From assembly GCF_003182355.1 (NCBI RefSeq), contig NZ_QGTW01000003.1:62001-126000 (forward strand): a stretch of DNA of 64,000 bases. The letters are read 5' to 3'. The notes beneath the pieces were generated by a model. That model was not told the origin of the DNA. It did not search any database and saw nothing but the letters and a program-made list of their open reading frames with translations. The position numbers were made by a program, and so were the translations under genes. Positions within the stretch are counted from its first letter, which is position 1; the number at the start of each line of letters is the position of its first letter. This DNA comes from Cytobacillus oceanisediminis (GTDB lineage: Bacteria; Bacillota; Bacilli; Bacillales; Cytobacillaceae). Shown one piece after another: positions 16,064-25,078 of this stretch.

Positions 16064-17341
16064 TTAATTGTTCCGATCACTTTCAGTTCCGCACCAGTCC
16101 ATAATAGCTAAAGCAATAATTTCAGCGGCATCAAACACTTCCTGAATGGGAATATACTCATTTACATCATGGGCCGCTTCCGTTACACCAGGGCCAAACA
16201 CAACAACAGGGGTATCTCCTATCCTGGATAAAATTCCGCCATCCGTTCCCCACGGTGATGCTTCAACTACAGGCTGCTTGCCTTTTACTGCTTCAAAGGA
16301 TTCCGAGAGAACTGACATAAGAGGGTGATTTTCTTCCAGGTTCCCGGGAATCCAACGCCCGCCGAACCATTCGACTTGAGGAGGATTCTTTTTGAGCCAG
16401 TCATCTTTTTCAGCGGCTTTCTTCATGCATAACTCCAGCTCTTTTTCAGCCGATTTCATATCTTCGTCCGGAGCAACGCCCATCCTCCCTTCAATTACCG
16501 CTATATCAGGAACTGAAGAAGGCCATTCGCCGCTATTTATTTTTCCAATATTAATAGGAATCGGTATTGGAATTTTGCTATATAGAGGATCTGTTATTTT
16601 GAGGTTTCTCGCTTTCTCCAGATCTTGCAGCTTTGTCATAGCAACCATTGCTTTTTCTATTGCGTTAACTCCTTCATAACGGGTGCCTCCATGAGCAGAT
16701 CTGCCTTTGACTGTTATCCTGAACCACATGGATCCTTGCTGTTTTGGGAAGATCTTCATATTAGTAGGCTCAGGTATAATCGCCCCATCAGCTTTATATC
16801 CCCGCAGGACAGCAGCCAGGGTTCCTGCTCCGCCACTTTCCTCTTCTATGACACTTTGAAAAATCACATCTCCTTTAAGCTTAATGTCTAAGGAGATAAT
16901 GGCTTCCATTGCAAGCAGAAGTGAGACAGTGCCGCCTTTCATATCGGTTGACCCCCGCCCGTAAAGCTTGCCATCTTCGATCCTTCCGCTAAAGGGATCA
17001 TCTTCCCAATCATTCCTGTTCCCTTCAGGCACAACATCAATATGCCCATTCAGGATTAGGGATCTCCCTCCCCCTGTTCCTTTCAAGGTTGCAACTACAT
17101 TGGGATTTCCGGAAAAATCCTTTCTGTCCGAGGAAAAGGCCGGATGTTTGATCAGAGCGTCCTTTCCAATCTCCCAAATATCGAGGGTTAGTCCCAGTTT
17201 CCGGCATTTTTCAATAATCACAGCCTGGGCACTGCTTTCATTTCCTCGGGTACTGCCTTCCTGAACAAGCTGCTGAAGAATCCTCACTCCCCTTTGTTTG
17301 TTTTCTTCGAGCCATTGTTTGATTTTTTGTTGCACTTCCAT
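16064..17341 (-). CDS. yodQ: M20-family deacylase (ArgE/DapE type)
   Basis: The 425-residue cytosolic dinuclear metallohydrolase shows LILNGHIDVVPEG (metal His and Asp), GRGSTDMKGG (bridging Asp), IEEESGGAGTLAA (catalytic and metal Glu pair), EPTNMKIFPKQQG and the last ligand in EAAHDVNEYIP. M20 deacylases hydrolyse N-acyl amino acids. In this operon the natural substrate would be an acetamido acid such as 4-acetamidobutyrate, the deacetylation that ends the acetyl-beta-lysine route; this is an inference from the neighbours. It follows yodR by 54 bases. The ATG has a GGGAGTGG site. Confidence 0.85.
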   Translation of the reverse strand: MEVQQKIKQWLEENKQRGVRILQQLVQEGSTRGNESSAQAVIIEKCRKLGLTLDIWEIGKDALIKHPAFSSDRKDFSGNPNVVATLKGTGGGRSLILNGHIDVVPEGNRNDWEDDPFSGRIEDGKLYGRGSTDMKGGTVSLLLAMEAIISLDIKLKGDVIFQSVIEEESGGAGTLAAVLRGYKADGAIIPEPTNMKIFPKQQGSMWFRITVKGRSAHGGTRYEGVNAIEKAMVAMTKLQDLEKARNLKITDPLYSKIPIPIPINIGKINSGEWPSSVPDIAVIEGRMGVAPDEDMKSAEKELELCMKKAAEKDDWLKKNPPQVEWFGGRWIPGNLEENHPLMSVLSESFEAVKGKQPVVEASPWGTDGGILSRIGDTPVVVFGPGVTEAAHDVNEYIPIQEVFDAAEIIALAIMDWCGTESDRNN

Positions 17342-17395
17342 ACATAACCACTCCCTTATCCCAAATCCCTAACCCTATGAAGTTTGCAAAGTATA

Positions 17396-18058
17396 TTAAC
17401 CAATTACTCTTATATTTTCAGCGATCGTAAAGCCGCATCCCGTTTTAGCCCTTACTTCGGTAACAGAATGAGGCGCGAATAATTCCATTAATTTCAGACC
17501 TTCATCGAATTTTTGAAAAACCGCCATATCCGTTATAATCATGTCAACACAATTGGCCGATGTGAGAGGAAGTGTGCACTCCTTCACTATTTTTGAATTT
17601 CCGTGCTTGTCTGTCTGGTTCATTAAGACAATGACTTTTTTTGCTTTCTGTGCGAGCTCCATTGCCCCACCCATCCCTGGCACTTTTTTGCCAGGCACGA
17701 TCCAGTTGGCCAAATCTCCCTTTTCACTTACCTGTAAGGACCCGAGAATGGTCATATCCACCCTTCCCTTTCGGATCATTCCAAAGGCAACCGCACTATC
17801 ACAGTAAGATGCCCCCTTCACTGCTGAGACTGGAAAACCGCCGGCATTGCAGAGATTTTCGTCTTCCTTTCCTTTCTCCGGGCTGGGTCCCATCCCTGTA
17901 ATGCCATTTTCAGCATGAAACATAACTTTCGTAGTTTCAGGCAAATGATTCGGAACCAGCGAAGGGATCCCTATGCCAAGATTGACAATCATTCCATTCT
18001 TTATTTCCTCTGCAGCACGCTTTGCTATACGGTTCCTGACTTCTACTCCCATGCCCAT
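17396..18058 (-). CDS. yodR: 3-oxoacid CoA-transferase subunit B
   Basis: The 220-residue protein has the class I CoA-transferase B features: NLGIGIPSLVPNHLP and FHAENGITGMG, whose Glu in ENG forms the glutamyl-CoA thioester. GGAMELA and the SANCVDMIITDMAVF block follow. It overlaps the end of yodS by 16 bases, with AAGGAGTG before its ATG inside yodS, so the two subunits are translationally coupled. The family transfers CoA between succinyl-CoA and a beta-keto acid. Here a 3-keto-6-acetamidohexanoate substrate is inferred from the operon. Confidence 0.9.
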   Translation of the reverse strand: MGMGVEVRNRIAKRAAEEIKNGMIVNLGIGIPSLVPNHLPETTKVMFHAENGITGMGPSPEKGKEDENLCNAGGFPVSAVKGASYCDSAVAFGMIRKGRVDMTILGSLQVSEKGDLANWIVPGKKVPGMGGAMELAQKAKKVIVLMNQTDKHGNSKIVKECTLPLTSANCVDMIITDMAVFQKFDEGLKLMELFAPHSVTEVRAKTGCGFTIAENIRVIG

Positions 18059-18735
18059 TTCCAGTTCACTCCTTTTGAAGGGACAATATAATCGACAAAA
18101 ACGCCAGGCGTTATAATTTCATCAGGTTCAAGGCTTCCAAGCGGGACAATCTCTTCTACTTCTGCAATGGTCATATTTCCAGCCATCGCTACAAGCGGAT
18201 TGGTATTTCTGGCACTCTTGTCATAAATCAAGTTCCCATATGGATCGGCCTTTTTAGCAAAAACAATGGATATTTCCGCCGTTAAAGCTGTCTCAACCAG
18301 ATATTCTTTTCCATTCAATATGCATCTCTGTTTATCGCCTGTTACGATGTCGTTATCCATGCCGATATCAGAAAGAATAGCAGGAATACCAGCTCCACCC
18401 GCACGAATTCTCTCTGCGAGTATTCCTTGCGGCGAAAATTCCACATCCATTTTTCCATCTGTCATTAACTGTCCTGCAACCGGATTCGAACCAATATGGG
18501 AGGCTATCATTTTTTTAGCTTTTCCCTGGCTCACTACCTTTCCAATGCCAATATGAGGAAAACCAGAATCATTTCCGATCAAAGTTAAGTCTTTTATCCC
18601 TTTTTCCAAAATGCCGTCAATAATGGTCGGAGGTGTACCAATTCCACCGAAACCGCCAAACATAATTGTCATCCCATCATAAAAATGTTCCATTGCTGCC
18701 TCAATATCGATAATTTTATTAAAAATGTTCTCCAT
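18043..18735 (-). CDS. yodS: 3-oxoacid CoA-transferase subunit A
   Basis: The product has 230 residues from MENIFNKIID; GAGGAAGAGG and AGAAG precede this ATG, which lies inside the end of yodT. Typical subunit A motifs are GMTIMFGGFGGIGTPPTIID, LTLIGNDSG and EFSPQGILAERIRAGGAG. It forms a heterodimer or heterotetramer with YodR. The overlapping stop/start arrangement with both neighbours indicates one transcript yodT-yodS-yodR-yodQ. Confidence 0.9.
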   Translation of the reverse strand: MENIFNKIIDIEAAMEHFYDGMTIMFGGFGGIGTPPTIIDGILEKGIKDLTLIGNDSGFPHIGIGKVVSQGKAKKMIASHIGSNPVAGQLMTDGKMDVEFSPQGILAERIRAGGAGIPAILSDIGMDNDIVTGDKQRCILNGKEYLVETALTAEISIVFAKKADPYGNLIYDKSARNTNPLVAMAGNMTIAEVEEIVPLGSLEPDEIITPGVFVDYIVPSKGVNWKWAWE

Positions 18736-20095
18736 TCTTCTCAGCCTCTTCCTCAGCAAGGTTCAAATATTTCTCCGAAAAAAACTGCAGCGTTGTTTCA
18801 AGGCGCTTCACCAGATCATCAATTTCTCTTTTTGTTATAGTCAGTGGCGGCGCAATCAGGATCGCATCCCCGTTTATTCCATTTATACCTGCACCCGCAG
18901 GGTAAATAAGCAGCCCCTGATCCTGTGCCTTCTGTATTATTCTTTGAGTCATGGCCAGTTCTCTTGAAAAAGGCTCTTTCGTGGCAGGATTTTTTACAAA
19001 TTCAAGCCCGACCATCAGGCCTTTTCCTCTTACATCACCGATAAAAGGAAACCTGGTCTGCTGGTTTAGCAGTTTGTTTTTTAGATATACTCCTTTGCTT
19101 TCCACTTCAGGAATGATTTTATTTTTATCGATATATTCCAAAACAGCGAGCGAAACTGCACAGGATTGAGGGTTGGCGCTTAATGTATGGCCGCTCATGA
19201 TGCTTTTGGATCCTTCCAAAATCGGCTCCATAACCTTATCACTGACTAGGGCAGCGGCAATCGGGGCATACCCCGCCCCCATTCCCTTTCCAAGCGCGAC
19301 TATATCAGGTTTAACATTCCATTGTTCCGAAGCAAGCATCGTACCCGTTCTGCCAAATCCGGTCATAACCTCATCAGCTATAAATAAAATTTCGTTACGA
19401 TCACATATTTCTTTAATAACCTTGTAGTAGTCCTTGGGAGGGGCAATAGCTCCCCCCGCAGCACCAATAACTGGCTCTGCAATAAATGCAGCAATGTTCT
19501 CCGCACCTAAACGTTTGATTACTGTTTCCAGTTCATGTGCACATAAATAGCCGCAATCAGGCGCTTCGAGATTATAGGGGCATCTGTAGCAATATGGAGG
19601 GTGGATGACAGGAAAGTCCTCAAGAAGCGGGATGAAACGCGCCCTTCTTCCGGTATGTCCTGACATCGATAATGCTCCAAGGGTGATGCCATGATAGCTC
19701 ATCCACCTTGAGAGAACCTTTGTTTTTGTTTGAGTCCCTTTTTCCTGCCAGTATTGAATTGCAATTTTCATAGCTGTTTCTGTGGCCTCTGAACCGCTGT
19801 TCACAAAGAAACTCCAATTTAAATCACCAATCGATAATTCGGCTATTTTACAGGCAAGCTTTTCTGCTGCCTCACTTGTAAATTGAGAACGGTACACAAA
19901 GGAGATTTTCTTTGCCTGTTCATGCATCGCATCAATAATCTCTTTTACACCATGTCCGATATTCGCGGTAATTGCGCCAGATGATGCATCCAAGTATTCC
20001 TTTCCATCGGTATCATATAAATAGACGCCCTTGCCGTAATCAATCACCGGATATTGTGCATCAAGCATCGGCTTAATTAAATTCGACTGGTCCAT
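18719..20095 (-). CDS. yodT: Class III PLP aminotransferase (omega/beta-amino acid type)
   Basis: The product has 458 residues from MDQSNLIKP, placed by GGAGGGAG 6-7 bases upstream; a longer frame upstream is unsupported. Class III features are SGAITANIGHG, FFVNSGSEATETAMKIA, FIADEVMTGFGRTG (the Asp that contacts the pyridine nitrogen) and ALGKGMGAGYAP, with the PLP lysine. It contains several cysteines (CYRCPYNLEAPDCGYLC), unusual for the fold and possibly metal-binding. Class III enzymes act on amino groups distal from the carboxylate, which fits the 3-amino group of acetyl-beta-lysine. It is the first gene of the yodTSRQ set. Confidence 0.88.
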   Translation of the reverse strand: MDQSNLIKPMLDAQYPVIDYGKGVYLYDTDGKEYLDASSGAITANIGHGVKEIIDAMHEQAKKISFVYRSQFTSEAAEKLACKIAELSIGDLNWSFFVNSGSEATETAMKIAIQYWQEKGTQTKTKVLSRWMSYHGITLGALSMSGHTGRRARFIPLLEDFPVIHPPYCYRCPYNLEAPDCGYLCAHELETVIKRLGAENIAAFIAEPVIGAAGGAIAPPKDYYKVIKEICDRNEILFIADEVMTGFGRTGTMLASEQWNVKPDIVALGKGMGAGYAPIAAALVSDKVMEPILEGSKSIMSGHTLSANPQSCAVSLAVLEYIDKNKIIPEVESKGVYLKNKLLNQQTRFPFIGDVRGKGLMVGLEFVKNPATKEPFSRELAMTQRIIQKAQDQGLLIYPAGAGINGINGDAILIAPPLTITKREIDDLVKRLETTLQFFSEKYLNLAEEEAEKNGEHF

Positions 20096-20299
20096 TAAGA
20101 ATACTCCCTCCACCCTAAAGAAATGCGAAATTGCCTGCGGCTTACCTGTTTCTGCTGCTGGCTTAACAGCCAAACAGCTTCCTGGCTTAAAACTCTTATC
20201 CTGTGTTTTTGGCCAATATATTAAATTGTATGAAATGACTTATTAAATCTTTCTTAAAGAATGCTGATATCCCCAAAATGAAATATGCTCAGGAAGGCA

Positions 20300-20328
20300 A
20301 AAAAAACAGCCACACAAGGGTGGCTGAA
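20300..20328 (-). terminator. Terminator of the TPR-C39 gene
   Basis: The stem CAGCCAC / GTGGCTG is followed on the minus strand by eight T residues. It lies 9 bases past the stop codon. Confidence 0.85.
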
Positions 20329-20335
20329 AGAATAT

Positions 20336-23300
20336 TTAGATCATGCTTTTTTTCAAATTAATAAGGTCATTGTCTTCTTCTGCAAGTTCATGAAAAAATC
20401 CATCTCCGTCATGGGCAAATACATATCCCAGTTCTGCTTCAGCTTCTACAAGCCGGTTTAAGATCGATAGATAACATGCTTTATTATATCTTGCCACTAA
20501 TAGGTCCGGATCTATAGCAAGCACTTCATCCATAAGCTGAAGGGATTTTCCAACGTTGTTCATTTTATGATAAGAGATGGCCATTTCAATAAAAAGTGAA
20601 GAATCTTTTGGATGGATTTTTAGACCTTCCTCCATAACTGCTATCGCTTCTTCATATCTCCTTCTTGTATTTAAAAGATTACCGTATCTAAAATGTGCCT
20701 CACTCTCATAGGGATTCTCCATAATAATTTTAGTGAAAAGCTCTTCTGCTTGGGTAAATCTCATTCTTTGTGTATAAGCAATCGCCTTTAAAAGCTTAAG
20801 ATGGGTATCGCCAGGATTTTCTTCAAGACAGGCATCCAGCAGCTTTATAGCTTTATTTACCTCTGCTGCATTCTCGAGAGGATCACTGCCGCCGGATAGA
20901 TGCAGCTGGACAAGCTGGTAGGCTGTTAGGAAATCCCATCCTCTATCAAGAGAAGTATTTAATACCTTCTTTGCATCCTCCTCTAAATTGACAGATTCAT
21001 AGAACCTTGCCAGGCCAACCGGGGCACTCTTGTTCGTAGGATCATGTTTGATCGATAATTCATATAGATCAATAATTACCCCATATAAGGTAATTTGCCT
21101 TGTTTTATCTCTCATTTTTTGAACAACCCTTCCGAAGAGGGAAGGCCTTTGCTCATTCTCCCAATCTATGCCGCTTGCATACTGGTCCACGGCTTGTGCT
21201 GCCATGTGAAACACCCGGCTTTTTTCACTCTTTTCTGATCTAACCTTAGCCAGGAATATGGGAAGCTGAAAAAGTTTTTTAGTCTCTGCAAATAGGACAA
21301 TTAAAGTCTCATATAAATCTTCGTCTTCCCAGTTTTCTTGAATTAATTCTTCCAGCAAACGTCTTGCTTCTTTATTTTTCTTTTTCTTAATGAAAAACTT
21401 TGAATAATGATGTTTTACCTCAGACAAGTCTGGATCCAGCTTCAAAGCTTCCTGCAGGCATCTTTCTTCCTCTTTACTGTCACCTGCTGCACCATAGGCG
21501 TATGCCAGGCTGTCCAGCCTCCATGTTTCAAGAACTTCGCCTTTTTTTTGGTGCATTTTTTCTATAAATTCACTAAGACCTTCACTGCCAATCAGGCTTG
21601 TTAAATATTCAACATTAACTTGAAGAGGAGCAATATCGAGCAGCCGAAGCATATAGGCAGCTTCCTGCTTTTCATCTCCTAGTATCCCATATATCTGCGC
21701 AAGCCTGGTGTATGCTCCTTCTGCATTGGGATTAAGTACTATACTTTGATTCAGTGCTTCAAGAGCGCGTTCGAATTGCTCAAGTTTAAAATAAGTTTCT
21801 CCAAGCCTGTAATACGGAAAACCAGTTTCATGTATCCTAATGGCCTTTTCGTAAATACGAATTGCCTCTCCATACTGGCCAGTGCTTTCATATAAAGTCC
21901 CTGCATAGCAAAGATACTCAGTTTGATCTTTTTCTGCCTCTGCTTTGGCTTTAAGGAAGGATATGCCTCGCTCTATAAATGGTGTCTCTTCCAGGATATT
22001 CACATAGAGTTCAAGGGCCTCATCCAGATTTTGATCAATATAGTCAAAACCTCTTTCTATTAAGGACACTCCCTCCTCCAGCAGGCCGATGTTTTCTGAT
22101 TCCGCAGCCCAATCAGCAAACAGCTTTCCGCCATTAATCAAAAACTCACTATCCCTTCCAAAACGTCCAGCATGGATTCTTAAAAATTCAGCTGCGCTAT
22201 CTGGTCTCTTTATTTCTGAAAGGACAAATGCATAACCAAGATATGCGAAAATCTCTTCCGGATAGTGATTTATGCAAGAGGCGTAAACTTGCTCTGCTTT
22301 TTCAAATTCCTCATGATCCTTGTAAAAGTCACCTAAACGAATAAGAAGCTGAGGGCTTCTAGCAAGCTTCTTGCCTTTAGTTAAGATTTCTTCAGCTCGG
22401 GTTTTGTCTTCCGAGTTATCTTCATACAAATCGGCGAGAGCCAAATATGGGTAAGGGATTTCCGGTTCCAAGCGGGCCGAAATGATAAACCCTCTCTCAG
22501 CCTTGCGCAGCTTTCCTTCTATTTGGTCGAGTTTTGCTCTCTCGTACCATACATGTGCATCACCTTTATCTTCCCGCAGCAATTGGTCGTAAATTAAGCG
22601 GGCTTCTGTGGTCATATCCAAATCGGAAAGAATTAAAGCATGGTTGACCCTAATAAAGCGGTCAGGCTCATGAAATGCCATGGCAATTTCGGAAATTTCC
22701 TTTGCCTTTTCGGGCTCGGCCTTATAAAGGAAGCATAAAGCAACATAACTCCATATATAGAATTGATCAGGGTCAAGCTGCAAGGATTTTCTGAATAAAT
22801 AGATAGCAGATTCGTATTTATCTTTATAAAGATGGATCCTTCCCAGCAAAAACTGATATAAAGGGCTAAAAGTTTTTCTTTCAACCATCGATAATACCCT
22901 CTCTGCCCTATCCATTTCCTGTAAGCGGATATAAGCCTGAGCTGCATGTAGTTTAAAAAAGTCAGACTCTGGATGGTTGGCCAGCAGTTTTTCAGCACAA
23001 TTAATAATAAATTCCTTATACGCAGCGCCAGAGAAATATTTTACCGCATAAATAAGCGTATAAGGCTCGTTTATATTAGAGGCTAAGAAATCGGCAATAA
23101 TCGGTGTGTTTTCCTTTTCATCCTCTTCAACTTTTTCTGATAGGGAGTGAAGTTCCCTATAATACTGGTCTTCCCCGATATCTAAGAAGTTCAGCTCGTC
23201 TTCCCTTTCCATAGGAACTGCTGCAATTGACAAAAAGCTTGTATTTATATGAAGCTTTGGAAATTCTTCATAGCTAACGTAAATAGTTTCAAGAAAATTT

Positions 23301-24538
23301 GGATCCTGAACCATATAAAAAGCAAAACGGTCATCAAATCCGGTCATTAATTGGACATGGGATGAATGCTCAAAGTCGACGCTCAGTATGATGGGGATAC
23401 CTTTTTGCAGTAAAGCTTTATATCGTTTTTCACTCCCTGTAAAAAACCGGCAGGCAAAGCCTTCTTTTTCAAGATAGTCAACAGAGGCTGAAAGCTTGGA
23501 ACCTGATACATCAAAAATATGTTCGGCAATTTCATCCTGATTTGCTTTATTCCCGTAATAAGAATAGAGCATTTCAAAACTGGCAGGGACACAATAATTG
23601 CTTTTCTGAATAACAGGCTTGATACCAAGCTGCTTTACCGCCCCTTCATAATTGATTGGATTCTTTAGTGAAAAGGGACTATCCTTCAGTTTCTTTTCAG
23701 CCGCATATTCCATCAGATTTTTAAGATCATTTTTTTGATAAAAAGAAAGAGTCCTAAGATGTTCAAAATATTGTTTATAGCTGTGAGAGGGAACAAGGCT
23801 ATCAAGCTGGTCCATTACTGAAAGCATTTCATCCATTAAGCCGGCATCTCTGTATCGGCGGATCAGTTCCATATGCAGGGCCGGGGCTTCTGGATGCTGC
23901 ACAATTCCTTCTATTATCATGCTCAGGGATTTTTCCGGCTCTCCATTTGCTGCATATAAATCGGAAAGCAAAAGATAGCAAACATGGCCGCGTTCCTGTT
24001 CCTTCAGACCTTTCTTTAAAAACATTTCCGCTTTAGCCCGATCACCAGTCTGCAGGTAATAAAAACCTAATTTATCCCATATTGGCTTCTTGGCAATAGC
24101 CTCCATTTCAGCAAGCCACTTTTCCGCTTCCATCGTTCTTTTCATCTCCAAAAGGCTATGAATCTTTGTAAAAATGGCCCTTACTTCCAGCTCTGAATCT
24201 TCTGATTGTTCACTCAAATATTCAGAAATGATCTCATCAGCTTCCAATGCTTTTCCGCTGTCATTCAACTCCTCGCAATACCAAACTGCTGTTTGAAACG
24301 TGTTGTACCTGCGATGTGCATATCGAGTAAGGAATCCGCTGTATTGGTACATCATCCCCCGGTCAAATAATTGAATAAGCAACTGAAAATCTCCAACCGA
24401 AGAGATTTCCGCCAATCTCCTTTTTATATCCGAAAGCTTTAATTTTTTTATCTCGTCCAATTCTTTGGATAAAACACTAAGTGCTTTTATAAATCCCCTG
24501 TTTTCTACCAATCTTTTTAGCTCATTGATGATTTCCAT
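20336..24538 (-). CDS. Very large TPR-repeat protein with an embedded C39-like peptidase domain
   Basis: The product has 1,400 residues from MEIINELKRL; GAGGTGC precedes this ATG. It has no signal peptide or membrane helix. Residues 1-300 are helical TPR-like repeats. Residues about 300-430 form a C39-type papain-like domain: NYCVPASF holds Cys316, SSHVQLMTGFD holds His394 and QDPN holds Asp412, a complete candidate triad. The remaining 950 residues are at least 15 further TPR-like units (for example RLGETYFKLEQFERALEALN). C39 domains cleave double-glycine leaders or act as inactive binding domains. Fused to TPRs in a soluble protein, it could process or hold peptides. The gene is monocistronic and ends with a strong terminator. 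Confidence 0.8.
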   Translation of the reverse strand: MEIINELKRLVENRGFIKALSVLSKELDEIKKLKLSDIKRRLAEISSVGDFQLLIQLFDRGMMYQYSGFLTRYAHRRYNTFQTAVWYCEELNDSGKALEADEIISEYLSEQSEDSELEVRAIFTKIHSLLEMKRTMEAEKWLAEMEAIAKKPIWDKLGFYYLQTGDRAKAEMFLKKGLKEQERGHVCYLLLSDLYAANGEPEKSLSMIIEGIVQHPEAPALHMELIRRYRDAGLMDEMLSVMDQLDSLVPSHSYKQYFEHLRTLSFYQKNDLKNLMEYAAEKKLKDSPFSLKNPINYEGAVKQLGIKPVIQKSNYCVPASFEMLYSYYGNKANQDEIAEHIFDVSGSKLSASVDYLEKEGFACRFFTGSEKRYKALLQKGIPIILSVDFEHSSHVQLMTGFDDRFAFYMVQDPNFLETIYVSYEEFPKLHINTSFLSIAAVPMEREDELNFLDIGEDQYYRELHSLSEKVEEDEKENTPIIADFLASNINEPYTLIYAVKYFSGAAYKEFIINCAEKLLANHPESDFFKLHAAQAYIRLQEMDRAERVLSMVERKTFSPLYQFLLGRIHLYKDKYESAIYLFRKSLQLDPDQFYIWSYVALCFLYKAEPEKAKEISEIAMAFHEPDRFIRVNHALILSDLDMTTEARLIYDQLLREDKGDAHVWYERAKLDQIEGKLRKAERGFIISARLEPEIPYPYLALADLYEDNSEDKTRAEEILTKGKKLARSPQLLIRLGDFYKDHEEFEKAEQVYASCINHYPEEIFAYLGYAFVLSEIKRPDSAAEFLRIHAGRFGRDSEFLINGGKLFADWAAESENIGLLEEGVSLIERGFDYIDQNLDEALELYVNILEETPFIERGISFLKAKAEAEKDQTEYLCYAGTLYESTGQYGEAIRIYEKAIRIHETGFPYYRLGETYFKLEQFERALEALNQSIVLNPNAEGAYTRLAQIYGILGDEKQEAAYMLRLLDIAPLQVNVEYLTSLIGSEGLSEFIEKMHQKKGEVLETWRLDSLAYAYGAAGDSKEEERCLQEALKLDPDLSEVKHHYSKFFIKKKKNKEARRLLEELIQENWEDEDLYETLIVLFAETKKLFQLPIFLAKVRSEKSEKSRVFHMAAQAVDQYASGIDWENEQRPSLFGRVVQKMRDKTRQITLYGVIIDLYELSIKHDPTNKSAPVGLARFYESVNLEEDAKKVLNTSLDRGWDFLTAYQLVQLHLSGGSDPLENAAEVNKAIKLLDACLEENPGDTHLKLLKAIAYTQRMRFTQAEELFTKIIMENPYESEAHFRYGNLLNTRRRYEEAIAVMEEGLKIHPKDSSLFIEMAISYHKMNNVGKSLQLMDEVLAIDPDLLVARYNKACYLSILNRLVEAEAELGYVFAHDGDGFFHELAEEDNDLINLKKSMI

Positions 24539-24778
24539 CCTGCACCTCATTTGGATATGTTAGAAATATCATACAAAGATTTACAGCAAAATACTACAGG
24601 AAATGGTTGTATTTTTTTGACATAAATAAAGGATTAAAAAGGCCCCGACATTACTGTCCGGGCTACACTTATTTTTGTTCTATCCATATTTCCGTATCCG
24701 ATCCTTGAGCTGAGATTTGTGCTTTTCCTCCATTCGGGATGGTGGCGAAAGGATGAACATAGCCAAAATTCACATTGT

Positions 24779-25000
24779 TTCCGCGGGGAGCGGATGTGAG
24801 CCTCCTCGGCTTCGCCTGTGGGGTCTCACACTTCCCTCACTTCCCGCAGGACATTGAATAATCATCCTTGAATAAACACCGCACGAAGAAAATGCGGATG
24901 CATTTTCGAGGATCAAGTGCCCTCCACTACAATCAACTCAGTTTGTTAAACTAAGTTTACCTTCAAAAAGCAACAAACTTTACGAAAACAGCCTTTATCA
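24779..25000 (-). repeat. Interspersed repeat, copy B (variant subfamily)
   Basis: The segment contains CCGCGGGGAGCGGATG, CTCCTCGGCTTCGCCTGTGG, TTGAATAAACACCGCACGAA, GCATTTTCGAGGATC and the tail AAAAAGCAACAAACTTTACG. The tail and the CCTCGGCTTCGCCTG block are shared with copy F near 58.7 kb, defining a subfamily of the same repeat. Confidence 0.75.
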
Positions 25001-25041
25001 AAGATAAGATGATAGAGAAATCACGGTTATCACACCATAGC

Positions 25042-25071
25042 AAAAAGGCCTGCTTTGCAGCAAGGCCTTTA
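25042..25071 (-). terminator. Terminator of the FAD-protein gene
   Basis: The long interrupted stem AAAGGCCTTGCT / AGCAGGCCTTT is followed by a T run on the minus strand, just past the stop codon. Confidence 0.8.
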
Positions 25072-25078
25072 CTTATTC

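Noticed and set aside
15859..16104. An 81-codon plus-strand frame through the CCGGCC array
   Set aside because: Its LPAxxxx heptads only reflect the 21-bp DNA period. There is no ribosome site, and the frame runs into the end of yodQ.
20096..20335. A sigma-54 promoter for yodT
   Set aside because: GG and GC pairs at the right distance occur, but the flanking bases do not match the consensus, unlike the kamA promoter.
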